64,000 bases of DNA from Wurfbainia villosa (Eukaryota > Streptophyta > Magnoliopsida > Zingiberales > Zingiberaceae). Positions within the stretch are counted from its first letter, which is position 1; every line of letters starts with the position of its first letter. The DNA lies in assembly GCA_025175895.1 (NCBI GenBank), contig CM046000.1, positions 97,882,753 to 97,946,752 of the forward strand, read 5' to 3'. The notes under the pieces are model-generated. The model was not told the DNA's origin and ran no database searches. It saw only the letters and a list, made by a program, of their open reading frames with translations. Positions 9,964-20,587 of this stretch are shown in pieces. A program made the position numbers and the translations under genes.

Positions 9964-10129
9964 ATTTGGGTTCAATTACTCCAATGTGCGGTCTTTCTAT
10001 TCCATGTGGATCCCGCTCTAAATCGCTTCCTCTACTCTAGCTCTTGTGGTCCGACTTTTGTCGTTTTGTATTGGCCCCATGTCCTGGTGGGTGTGTCAAG
10101 TGTTTTGAGGCGTTGTCTCTCCATCTGTA

Positions 10130-10554
10130 AGGATATCATGTTAATAATCTAGATAAAGTGTCTGCAAGGGAATTGTTAGCTCCCTTAATGTGTTCCCATT
10201 GTATTTTCATGCCTTTGTTAATAATTGTATATGTAAATTTCATCCATCTTTTTGCAGAGAGAGTTCGTTTTTTTGTTTTGCTTTGTTCATGATACTTGAC
10301 TATAGCTTCACAGTCTGTTCGTACTGTGATTTATTTTTTGTCACATATGAACAAATAGAACGCCTTAAGGCAATAGATGACCGCTAGGATATCGTAATCA
10401 AGAGATGTTAGGTGACCTTTCTCATGAAATTTTCTTGAAGCATATCTACATAAGCTTTCTTGAGCCTTTGTTTCATATTTGTTAGGTTTTCTAAGCAAGA
10501 ACCCCCCCCCCCCCTGTTTCACAACCATCAGTTTCTAAGACCAAGTAGTCTGTA
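10130..10554 (-). pseudogene. Viral RNase H domain, segment C
   Basis: C-terminal RNase H of the caulimovirid polymerase, which degrades the RNA template strand. On the minus strand it reads E-T-D-G-C near 10,530, then the S-L-x-R-Y-A-S-R-K-F block, and R-T-D-C-E-A-I near 10,310, typical of badnavirus RNase H. There is a stop near 10,331 and a C/G homopolymer (10,502-10,514) that probably shifts the frame. The hAT-type element separates it from RT. Confidence 0.7.
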
Positions 10555-10562
10555 TCTAGGGG

Positions 10563-11169
10563 TAGGGTTGTAAACGAACCAAGCGTTCATGAACGAGCTT
10601 GGTGTTCGACTCGGTAAGAGCTCGTTTACGTTCGTTCAATATGCATCAAAGTCAATTAATAAACAAGCTTGAACAGCTTGATAAATTAAATAAACAAGCT
10701 TGAACACATATGTGTTCAGCTTGTTAATGTTCGTGAACAACGTTCGTGAACAGTGTTCGTGAACAATGTTCATGAACATTAACAAGCCGATTTATGATTA
10801 TACTCTTTTAAAAATTATTTTTGAATTTATTTATACTCATTTATAAATCAGGATTAAATTAATAAAATTTTAAATAAACAAACAAGTTTGATTTAAGAGC
10901 TTGATAATATTTAAATAAATCAAATTTAAACAAGCTTTAATCAAGCTTGATTCAAGCTTGATTAGAAGCTTGATACCCATTAAACAAGCCAAGCTCAATT
11001 CAAACTCAAGCCAAGCTCAAGCTAAAAAAAAAGAAATACCAAGCCAAGCTTGAACAGGTTTTTCAGTAGCTTGGTTAATTTTAGGCTTGGCTCGGCTCGG
11101 CTTGGTTATCTTATCAAACAAGTCTGAACACTACAAAGCTTGGCTTGGCTCGGCTCGTTTACAGCCCTA
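10563..11169. mobile_element. hAT-type MITE inserted in viral polymerase
   Basis: A 607-bp non-coding element with terminal inverted repeats TAGGGTTGTAAACGA and, at the other end, the complement of TAGGGCTGTAAACGA. It is bounded by a perfect 8-bp duplication TCTAGGGG (10,555-10,562 and 11,170-11,177). An 8-bp duplication and these ends fit the hAT superfamily. The interior is AT-rich with many overlapping caagcttg/gaacaagc palindromes. There is no transposase, so it is non-autonomous. Confidence 0.88.
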
Positions 11170-11177
11170 TCTAGGGG

Positions 11178-12044
11178 TAAAGAGAGTGTGAGTAGGTTTT
11201 TGACCTTCTCTTTTACGAGCTTAACTAAATCGATGTCTTGCTGGTTAAAATGCCTTTGGCCCTTGGGACTTGTTTTATTGTACAATGGTCCACTGATTTT
11301 TCCAATATCTTTGATATATTATCTTGCATAGTTGAGTAAACCTAAAAAGACTCTAAGGTCTTTGGTGTTTTCTATTTTATCTGGGAAATTTAGTATTTTT
11401 GTTGAGATATGGGGTTGTAGTGATATTGTGTCTTTTCCTATTTCGGCTCCTAAAAATTCTATATGTTTGGTAGCCAACTGTAGTTTCTTTTTGGATATAA
11501 TTAGGCCATTGGTTTCTATAAGAGTGAATACCATGTGAAGATGTGTCAAATGTTCTTGTTTGGTTTTTGAGAAAACCAGTACATCATCTATATAAACACA
11601 TGTAAAATTTTTGGTTTCTTTGAATATGTCATCCATTTTTCTTTGGAATATTTGTGGTGCTACTTTTACATCGAAAGACATTACTAGCCATTCAAAATGT
11701 CCTTCTGGACAAGTGAATGTTGTCCACTCTATTGATTCTGGATGCATTTGTACTTGCCAGAATCCTGATTTCATGTCGAACTTGGAGTACCATTCTCAGT
11801 CTTGTATTTTATTAATTAGAGCTTCTTTGTCTGGTATCTTGTAACCATCATCGTGACAGTTGTCATTTAGCCTCTTGTAATTAAAAATCATTCTGGACTG
11901 ACCTCTTTTCTGTTCTGAGCTTTTATTTACTAGGATATTGATTCTAGTTTCTAATACTGATATCCTGGTTTCTAGTAGGGTGGTTTTCATCGTACTTTGT
12001 TTTGTCGATGATTCTGGTATGCTTATATGGTGTTGTTCGAACAG
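11178..12044 (-). pseudogene. Viral reverse transcriptase, segment C
   Basis: Caulimovirid RT, which copies pregenomic RNA to DNA. In order: S-R-M-I-F-N-Y-K-R-L-N-D-N near 11,890; K-S-G-F-W-Q-V near 11,770; the catalytic Y-I-D-D at about 11,583-11,594 followed by V-L-V-F-S; and F-L-G-L-L-N-Y-A-R near 11,320. A stop lies between the 11,796-11,990 and 11,319-11,774 pieces, which are in one frame with each other and with the zinc-finger piece. The aspartic protease expected between the Cys-rich motif and RT is absent, so a deletion near 12,000 is likely. Confidence 0.82.
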
Positions 12045-12125
12045 GCAGTAGTTACATAATTGTTGTCAGCAGATTCTACATGTTCCTCTCTTGTCTAGTG
12101 AAGGGAAATATCCACAAACAGAGCA
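12045..12125 (-). other. Badnavirus/tungrovirus-type second Cys-rich motif
   Basis: On the minus strand this reads C-x2-C-x11-C-x2-C-x4-C-x2-C, the spacing regarded as diagnostic for badnavirus and tungrovirus polyproteins. One of the x4 positions is now a TGA. It is in frame with the upstream CCHC zinc finger and downstream of a TGA-type interruption at 12,156. Confidence 0.7.
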
Positions 12126-12155
12126 TGGTATATGGTCTGCCCTTGATTTGAGATC

Positions 12156-12989
12156 TCAAATGTGAGTACATGTTGAATGGACTGAGGTTTGCCTAAACAT
12201 ATAGTTGTGTTCAAAGTTTCGTAAATGGTCACATTCTGTTTCATCTATGTCGAAGTTCGATTGGTCATTAAAAAAACGTTTAGCTTGGTTTGTTTCTAAG
12301 AATGAATTTACTAAAGAATAGTCAGTTGTTTGTGGAATTTCCTCTAGGTCTGCTATCGTTACGACCGAGTATATTGATGATGTGTCCGAGACATCTGTTT
12401 GTACCTCTACTAGGTCTTCATTGGTACATGCTACTAGAGTTGCCTCTCTTATAAATAAATTTTTCCTATTGGGACAAGCTGATGATAAATGTCCTTGTTG
12501 GTTACAGGCGTAACATGTTATCAGATTTGAGTATGTTTTCTTAGGGTTGAATTTCCGGACATGTTTCTCTTTATTTAGATAAGGTTTCCTTGCCTTACTT
12601 CTTCTTAGATAGTATGTTTGTTTCGGTCTTCTTTTTGGTTTTGGGTTTATCCTTTCCCTTTGTGGGTTGTTTCCATACTGTCGTGGGGTGTATATTTGCT
12701 TACAGAATCCATATTGTTGATTTTTGAGTTGTTTCTGTATTTGGATATAGGTACATTTTTCTTTAAGTTTATTTATTATGTGTTGTATTCTTACACCGAT
12801 ATTGTTATACTCTTCTGGTACATGCATTTCTGTCCATGACTTATGTATTTCTTTTCCTAGTTCCTCCGGTAATTTGTTAAAGAGTCATTCTCCTACGTCT
12901 GTATTATAGTAGTTTCCTGAAATAGAAGTTAGATGTAGAAAGTCATTGCAGAATTTCTTTATCATGGACCAATCAAAAAGTTGGATTTG
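12156..12989 (-). pseudogene. Capsid C-terminus and CCHC zinc finger, segment C
   Basis: An open piece (12,156-12,827) with an Arg/Lys-rich tract followed by the retroviral-type knuckle C-x2-C-x4-H-x4-C at 12,474-12,515, the RNA-binding finger of caulimovirid capsids. Upstream, 12,828-12,989 continues the capsid homology (D-W-S-M-I-K-K-F, then N-K-L-P-E-E-L-G) with one stop near 12,885. The segment ends at the (TA)n tract. Confidence 0.75.
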
Positions 12990-12990
12990 T

Positions 12991-13012
12991 TATATATATA
13001 TATATATATATA
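12991..13012. repeat. (TA)11 microsatellite at the viral boundary
   Basis: Perfect TA dinucleotide run directly abutting the last recognisable viral base. Endogenous caulimovirids of several genera have been reported within or beside TA-rich repeats, so this may mark the integration site. Confidence 0.8.
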
Positions 13013-14298
13013 AAAGTAATTAATCATATAAAAATTACCTATATGGATAATTATTGACAGGGGTGTTAACTGTCGCACTCACAGCCACGTTTGACCAGCA
13101 ATGCAGGCCTGAAGACTGTCCCCACTAAGAGCTAGGTCCGGCCCACTAATAGCGATATTGGTCCACCATGACACAACATGTGGAAGCACAAACATGCAAC
13201 AGGCCCACAAGCTGGCCATACATTGAGAGTCCGAGGCATGTCCAGAGAAGGGAGGTCATATGAAGCTTTGCCTTACTTCCCCTACAGACATACAAACACC
13301 CCTCTACCTAGCAAGATCTTCATGTGTCAATGGCTCTCAACCTCTAAGTGTCCGGCAATCTTCCACATTGATGAACGGAGACCAACTCCTAGTAAGACTT
13401 ATTGGCTTGACAAGACACCAAGTTCTTTACCTTGGCTGAATCTTACTTCTTTTGTCCTTCCCAACAGCAGACTTGGGCTCAGGTCATTAAGGGGGTCCAA
13501 TTTACAATTGGGCTCATGTATTATTAATAATGTGATATGTAGCATATAATATGCATTCTTCTTAAGATTTTAGAACATCTAATCTCATATATTAAATGAA
13601 TTTTTCCCACCATTTCCAATTTCACCCTGATGCAGCCAATTCTTGATTCTTTGACTATCCAATCCAAATCCCATACCATTTTTAACAACTGTGTTCAATA
13701 TAATATAAGACACGTAACATATAGCATATAACAATGCATATCAACCAACCAAGACCATTATACATATAAAAGAAGTTTTGCACGTTGACCTACAATTCAT
13801 GTAATATATTTATTTATTTGTCTATGATATGACGCAAGAGGGGTAGTGGGATGGGCGCTAAAAACCTTCCATGCGTGAGGTTAGAGGGGCAGAGAGAATC
13901 GAAGGAGAGGGAGAATTCGCCAACAAAAGAGGATCACCTCTTTATTTAAACGAAAAGAAATATTATTAATCAAAACTGAATATCTTACAAGAGCCTAAAC
14001 CTATATTTAAATAGGCTTAGAAAGAGAAGGTTTCTTAATGCTAAAAAAAAAATAAATTAACTTTAACAGAAATTTCTTAACAAGTAAGAAATCTAAAAAA
14101 AAAATAAACAAACTAAAACAAAAATTTCTTAACGAAACAGAAAAGTAAATATAAAAATTTTAAAATAAAAAAATTAAAATAAAAAAGAAAATTCGAACCA
14201 AATAAAATTAATAATAAAATATTAATAAAATCCTAAATAGTGGCGGTAATGTGTTATGGTCGTGATCTAGTCTACGGTCAGGCCGTAGTGGCAACCAC
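13013..14298. other. Non-coding stretch, unrecognised
   Basis: No gene is supported. The moderately GC-rich part at about 13,060-13,510 carries a chance 123-codon frame without recognisable motif. The remainder is AT-rich with A-runs. Near 14,250-14,300 and again at 14,880-15,030 the flanks repeat variants of cgtggtcgtgaccacgg. Confidence 0.5.
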
Positions 14299-14307
14299 GG
14301 TCGTGAC

Positions 14308-14595
14308 CAAGGTTTAAAATCTCAACTCGTATCGGAATTTCGATCTGCGACCGGAACGATACGGTATCGGTATCGTATCGTCCGTGTCGATACTATTTTG
14401 GTATTTTTTTTAAAGATTAATATTAATTATTTGATTTTTTTTTTAAATTTTAGTTAATTTTTAAAAAAGAATTTAAGATTTAATTTTACCTAAATTATAA
14501 ATTCGAATTTAGAATTTTAATTAAAATATCTTTTATTTTTTAATTTTTATTTAATATATAAATTAATTAATAATTTATTTAATTAAATTTTACAG

Positions 14596-14647
<52 letters not shown>

Positions 14648-14883
14648 TTAGAAATTTCACGCGATCACGATCGCGGTTTCTCACCGCGATCAGGAAGCGC
14701 GATCGCCTTCCCGATCGCGCAGCGCGATCGCCTTCCCGATCGCGCTGTCCGATCGCGATCGCCTCTGCGTCGTCGCCGTCACCGCCGCCTCCTTCCGGTA
14801 CGGTATGCGTTTCGGTTTCGGTGGTTCGTCGGAACGAAATTTTTCGGCAATTTCGTCCGAAACGGCTCAGAATTTAAAACCAT
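14308..14883. mobile_element. Possible Mutator-like non-autonomous element
   Basis: A 576-bp block starting CAAGGTTTAAAAT and ending with the near-inverse ATTTAAAACCAT, bounded by a 9-bp direct repeat GGTCGTGAC (14,299-14,307 and 14,884-14,892), the duplication length expected for Mutator-like elements. Inside are an AT-rich half with (TA)n (about 14,600-14,641) and a GC-rich half full of gcgatcgc palindromes (14,655-14,760). The flanks themselves repeat the ggtcgtgac wording, so the duplication could be coincidental. Confidence 0.45.
14600..14641. repeat. (TA)n microsatellite
   Basis: About 21 uninterrupted TA units inside the putative Mutator-like element. Confidence 0.9.
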
Positions 14884-14892
14884 GGTCGTGAC

Positions 14893-17672
14893 TAGTCCAC
14901 GGTTAGGTCGTGGTGAGGAGCATGACCGTGGTGGGGAACACGGATAGGTCGTGGTCTCTACTGAAGGTCCCGTGTCGAGTCATGGAATGATCCATGCCAG
15001 TGGTGGTGACCACGGATAGGTCGTGGTAGCCTCTAGGAACTCCTTTACACCTCGTCCTGATCCAAAATGAAGGATATTCATGTCAAGGGGCCATGGAGGT
15101 GTTGAAATTTCTATTTTAGGACTCAATTTCTCCTTGTCATGATTTAAAGGAAGACGAGATTGCATTTTATGATAAAAGTTGATCAAGATTCTGGATGTGT
15201 CTGCATCATGATCCCAGTGTAACCATTTGTGGATTCAATTTTATTCCCACTGCATAAACCTTTGTGGCCATCTAAGATGCTTATGTGGTGGATTTTTTTA
15301 AACAATATTCCTATGGCATTTTTTACTTGAGCTCAGAAACGTGCATATTGAATTGGTTTGAGAATGTTTTTATTCTTCAGTTTCAGCATTTGAGATGTAT
15401 CACAATTTTCATTGCCTAAATGATAAAAAAAAACATGTTTCTGTATTTGAGATCAGAACTTACCTGGGACTACTTATTTTGATTATTCACTGCTTCCTGC
15501 TAATCAGTTATTTTCATTTTAACTTTCTGTATGTGTGATGCTCTCTCTGTACTATGTTAGGTAGTTTGATCAGATAATGTATGGATTGCCCTGTTAGAAA
15601 AGAACTTTCTCAATGGCTATTCCTTTTACTCCCTTTTATATCACCCTTCTTTTACTCTAATTATTTGTGTTTTCTTTCATAACTAGGGTTATTCTAAAGT
15701 TTGTTATTTGATGTTTTGAGGTTGAAGCTAGGATATTTGACTGTTAGTGCATGCTAATGTCTTACACAAATATCTGATAATTCAATATGAAAATTCAGAT
15801 TTGTGTAGCTCCTCGAATTCTTTTGCAATAAATACATTTTTTGAAGATTTCTTAATTATCCATCATTTATAGTTTTATACTACTTATTTTTTTATAAAGT
15901 AATACAACACTCAGAAAAAACGAATCTCACAATCTATTTAGTTCTACCTCAAAGATTAGTGGCCTTCAACTGCAGAATAACCTCTAAAAGTTTAGCAATT
16001 TTAACTTGATTCCACCTGGCTGACACCATTGATTTCAAACCCATAAAGTCCATACTGGTGGTTATTGGATTGTCTTAGGTATCAATCCTATGATTCATCT
16101 TGTCTGATCAGTTCAACCTGAATGGTATAACAATATAACAGAATAATTGGAATGGTCTGACCTACTATGATCAATTAGCTTAGACTTGACTTGTCCTTGA
16201 TGTTTCATGAATTTAGTGGTTAATCCAATTCAGGTTGGGGTTAGGTTCCCAGTCAAACTAGCTTGTTGAACTGGTTACAAAACAATGACCAAAACTTGAA
16301 CTTGCTGGAGGTTCAACTCTACACGTCTAATTGTCAATTCTTTATTTCCATCCTAAGAACACAGAAATAAAGGAGAAACGATAATTTGGAGTAGGTCTGA
16401 TGAAAATGTCTGTCAAAGAGAGTCTATTTATGCGTATAAAGAACACATTACTTTCCTTGTTTACTCAGATATCCTATACTCTTTGCATTTGCCTCATCAA
16501 CACCATTCCATTTCTTACATAAGTAATCATATTGTTATACTTCTATTTTTATTTCCATAAAAATAGAGTCAAAATTTTCCAAATTGTTAAGAGAAAAGGA
16601 AATTTAACTCAACGTAGGAAATCAGATGTTTGCCATAAAACTGGCCTGCATAGGTGGTATGCCAACAACGCATCTTGAACTAGAAGAAGATATGCAAATT
16701 TATTTCTGGAAAATATTGAATCTTATATGTGGATGTATGTATATGTTTGTACACATTTATGTATCTATTTATGTACGAGTTCAGAGAACTGCATAATATA
16801 GATATTTAGATTTGTATAATGTGAGTTTCACTTCATATTCTACAAGTTTGCAATTTACAACAGATGACCTTTGAATTTGTATAGACACTTGGAATTTATT
16901 TAACCTTATGAATATCTTTGTGTATCATGGTTAACGTTGCAATCTTTCTGTGCTCGTTAAAGCACTATTACATGTCCGTGTTCTACCTTGCCCTACAAAG
17001 GCTTTGCCATACAATATTCCTTATTGAATGTGCATGGATATACAGTTTTGCGGTTCTAGTGATGGATAATTCTAAGTGTAGTTTTGATTTTGGATTTTTT
17101 TTCTACAATCTGGGTTGTTTAAAAACATCTAGTTACATTGTTTGCTTTGAGTACATGGAAACTGAAGGATATCTATGGAGCCATTTTAAGTATAAAAGAC
17201 TAATGGAGGTGGATTTTAGAGCATTAGTCAAGACAAGTTGTAAGAAGATACATATATTTGCTATTCATCTAAGTTAAGATTGGTGAGAGCCAAAATATTA
17301 CCACTAGTAGCATAATAAAATAGGATTTTTGTTCTACTAGGTTTGCTAGTTGTTGTATATGAAATATGATAGTAGTTTGATGGGGAAGTTATTGCGTTGC
17401 AAGGATGAATAGTTGCAAAATGCATCAGTATTACTTCTCTGACTCCATGATACTTCCATAAGACAACATGCAATGATTGATGTGATGGTTTGGCTCTGTT
17501 TGGGAATATTAATAGTATTGGGACTCATCTCCCTTAGGCCCCTATGGTGCCTTTGCTTCCTGTATCTTATCATTTGGGCTATTGGTGTTCGTAAGGAATA
17601 CTTTAATCCTAGCAACCATCATAACTGAATATGAAATATTTACTTAAAAATAACTCTGTTGTTTGTTTTAAG
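14893..17672. other. AT-rich non-coding DNA upstream of the DUF789 gene
   Basis: No exon could be supported here although the DUF789 gene should have 5' exons upstream of 17,673. Open frames such as 16,918-17,277 show no family resemblance. It may hold long introns or 5' untranslated DNA, or the 5' exons may have been lost. Confidence 0.4.
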
Positions 17673-19315
17673 GCAAGATGATGATGAAAGCGATGGAGAT
17701 CATTGCCTGGATACTAGCAGTGATGGCAGTTGCTCAAGTGTAGACCAGTTACAACAAAGATTTGCATCTTTGGAAACTGCCAATCACAATTCACAAGGAA
17801 GCTCTACTGGTAATGATGGCAATGCGTGCACTCCAATGACTCCTGTATTTCAGTACCTAGAGAGAGACCCACCACATGGAAGAGAACCTCTTGCTAACAA
17901 GGCAAGGCTGGTCTTGAATATACTGACAACTATTTTTCTTAAATATTGTCTCTTACACCTACTTGTATCTGTTGCAGGTATCAGGTCTTGCAAGTAAATT
18001 TCCAAGACTTAAGACATACAGAAGTTGTGATCTACATTCATCGAGTTGGATGTCTGTTGCGTGGTATGTTTCTTCAGTATTACTTCTTGATATATCTTGC
18101 ATGGACCAATTTGTTTAGATTGCATGTGCTTGGATATTCCTTTCCGTACTCTGATAGGTTCATTCATGACATGATTTTTTGTACCGCAGGTATCCAATAT
18201 ACAGAATACCTACAGGCCCAACATTAAAGGATTTGGATGCATGCTTTTTGACATTCCATCATTTGGCAACTCCTAAACGTAAGTAGCTATTACCTGATTA
18301 TACATGCACCTTTGGTCTGTAATTTTATTATCATATTGTAGCGATTGATGATATTTACATCCTGAAGAATCCACTGTAAGTTCGTATCTTGAGTCATGTC
18401 GCTAAAGGTTGCAACTAAATTTAGCTTTGCTCCTAGAAGTGATTGCATATCTTTTCACTAATATGCATTGTGATAATTCATTGAACTTTTGTTGAACTAT
18501 AAGTGATTAGACTGTTTAAATGACCATGCTTCTTGAGATAAGTCTAGTGTGTCAAAAACTGAGAATTTAAAATGCAGGTATTGTTGTTTAAATTCTGAAA
18601 ACACTACTTGAGTAGCATTTGCTGAGAAATTTTGTATGTTCCCTTGAGGAAGAACTAATTTTGTTAAACGTGCCTACAATTAGTCATTATCAACGTATTG
18701 CATGCACTTCATCTACCTTTTGCTTGTTGATGAACTCTAACTGCAAATATCTTTTCCCCACAACGAGGAATGTCGATTTTGACCAAGTCTAGTATCTCAT
18801 CACACTGAGAACTCAAAAGGTGCTGAATTGACTTTTTAACTGAATTTTCTGCGATTTTTTATGCCTGATCATTATCGAACAATCTTAAGCAAAACCAAGG
18901 CTTATAATATGATTTAAGTTCCTTCGACAGCTAAAATCCAATTTATGGATTTACTTTTCTGTGTCCATGCAAATATAATAAGTAAGGATCTATTAGAAAA
19001 TCAAAAGAACAAAGTTTACTAACGTGTACTTTTGCTCTCTCCACAGATGGAACCAGCCCAGTATCTGCAGATGCTGGAGCTCGATCTGCTAGAACTGCCA
19101 AGAAATCAGACAAGCCTTTGAAGCTAACTCTGCCCGCCTTTGGGCTTGCTTCGTACAAGTTCTGGGGATCCCTTTGGATGTCTGATGAACAGCACGAGCA
19201 AGAAGAGGTAGCAAGCTCACTGCTTCAGGTTGCAGATGACTGGCTTCGCCTTCGTCAAGTAGAACATCCAGACTACATTTTTTTCATATCCCGTTATAGC
19301 GCATCCAGAAGATGA
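17673..19315 (+). CDS. DUF789-family protein, 3' four exons (5' incomplete)
   Basis: Plant-specific DUF789 protein; the biochemical role of the family is unknown. The exons inferred are 17,673-17,901, 17,978-18,063, 18,190-18,278 and 19,047-19,315, phases consistent throughout, ending at TGA. Diagnostic wording: an acidic Ser-rich D-G-D-H-C-L-D-T-S-S-D-G-S start; Y-L-E-R-D-P-P-H-G-R-E-P-L-A-N-K; R-L-K-T-Y-R-S-C-D-L; S-S-W-M-S-V-A-W-Y-P-I-Y-R-I-P-T-G-P-T-L; L-P-A-F-G-L-A-S-Y-K-F; and a W-L-R-L-x-Q-V-x-H-P-D-Y end. The first intron shown has a GC donor (AAG|GCAAGG). No initiator ATG is present in the first exon, and the N-terminal domain exons expected for the family were not found, so the gene is either longer upstream or truncated. 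Confidence 0.82.
17902..17977 (+). other. GC-AG intron in the DUF789 gene
   Basis: Splicing AAG|GCAAGG to TTGCAG|GTA keeps phase 0 and restores the family sequence N-K-V-S-G-L-A-S. No GT donor nearby does so. GC-AG introns are a known minority class with strong flanking consensus, as here. Confidence 0.75.
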
Positions 19316-20030
19316 TATTTGGAGACACCAGGATGCCCCTACAAATTAAGTGATCTATCTGCAAATCCCTGGTGTTGAATTCCCTTGGAACAGTTTTAGC
19401 TCCATACCCTGCGTTTTCGACAGAGACATACGCACGAGTGGGTATAGCTCTTACTGCACTAGGAAGTGTATGTTTTCATGAAGAGAACTTGAATAATGAA
19501 ATCTACGTATTAAGAGCAAACGGAGGGAGATGTGATGAAGTAGAGAAATGGTTTCCAGCGACAAGTGATGTACTGATTTTCCCTATTATAATTTGATTGC
19601 TTATTGAAAATCCTCAGTGTTCCTCTGACATGGTTCTATTGTTCGAATATAAAGCTTCAAGTTATCTATTTTTGTAGCTAAATGCTAAGCTAGGTCGGAT
19701 GTATTTACTCTTAATTATATTTAAACATATTATTTGATTCTATTGCTTTTCCAAATTTATTACTTAAACAAATTTCACTCATTGTGTCAGATTTTTATTT
19801 TTATTTTTTTCAATTGTAGCACAATCGATGGGCACGCTAGAATTTTATTTATCTGAATACTAAAAAAAAAAAATCTATAATTACAAAAATTAGCAGCTAT
19901 TTTAAAATTAAAAGTGAAATATAACTTTCATACTAATGAAGCTAGTTATTAGAATATTTAGAATCAACAAAAACAAAGATAACGTCTGACTTTTAATTGC
20001 CGCTCTCATAATCGAGTCTAATAGTAGTAG
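19316..20030 (+). other. 3' flank of the DUF789 gene
   Basis: Probable 3' untranslated region and AT-rich spacer. A 74-codon frame at 19,372-19,596 has no recognisable motif and is most likely untranslated. Confidence 0.4.
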
Positions 20031-20587
20031 TCATTGCGGGATGACGGCGCCAACATTTCCCGATTTATGTGGAGCAATCACAGTATGTTTTATTTTTATT
20101 ATAATAATAATTATTATTTTTAATAAAGCAGACTCCTGTTCACCGTCGACGTGGTCGCCGCCGTTGACGGGCTCCATCCGCTGAAGGCTCATCTGCTCGT
20201 AGAACCTGGCAATAAATTCCACCATCTTCGCGTCGATTCCTCGGTCTCTGTACCGACGCCACCGTCGGCCTGGTCGAACCCCCCGAGGTCGAATTCGGTC
20301 GATGCGTAACCGCTGATGCATTGGTCTTCTTCCGAAGGAGGCAGCGGGCGGCACACATCATGCAACGCCTCCGGCGGCGGCCCCGACAACAGGTGCAACG
20401 ATCGTACTCGATGTGGAGGTCGACGAGTGCACGCCGCCGAGAGGTCTTCAGCACGCCGTCGGCCGAGTCAAGGGCATTGTCCAGGTCGTGTCCCTTTTGC
20501 TCTGGCTGGCTGACGTGCTTCAGATCCAGCCGGCCTTTAAGATATGCTCCACGCATTTGGATCCAACACATTTTCAGATTTCGCTAA
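20031..20587. other. GC-rich island, possible gene remnant
   Basis: A sharply GC-rich block within AT-rich DNA, open in several frames on both strands. The longest is 143 codons on the minus strand (20,140-20,571) with no recognisable family. A second minus-strand frame at 20,189-20,398 overlaps it. The composition resembles a GC-rich coding exon, perhaps frameshifted, but no function can be assigned. Confidence 0.3.

Larger units (their letters stand above)
5940..12989 (-). mobile_element. Endogenous pararetrovirus segment C (largest copy)
   Basis: Minus-strand viral DNA running, in viral order, from capsid C-terminus (12,989) through zinc finger, Cys-rich motif, RT, RNase H, transactivator, promoter, leader, primer site, ORF1, ORF2 and movement protein to the capsid start (5,940). 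This is a circularly permuted genome interrupted by a 607-bp hAT-type insertion. The protease and N-terminal RT appear deleted around 11,990-12,040, and about 0.4 kb is deleted between ORF2 and movement protein. It ends against a (TA)n run at 12,991. Confidence 0.85.

Noticed and set aside
13178..13549. A 123-codon frame as a host gene
   Set aside because: No motif, no promoter context and no splice structure; the surrounding sequence is repetitive.
14980..15186. Minus-strand F-L-E-A-T-T wording resembling the DUF789 N-terminus
   Set aside because: It is on the opposite strand to the DUF789 exons and the surrounding residues do not match the family; judged coincidental.
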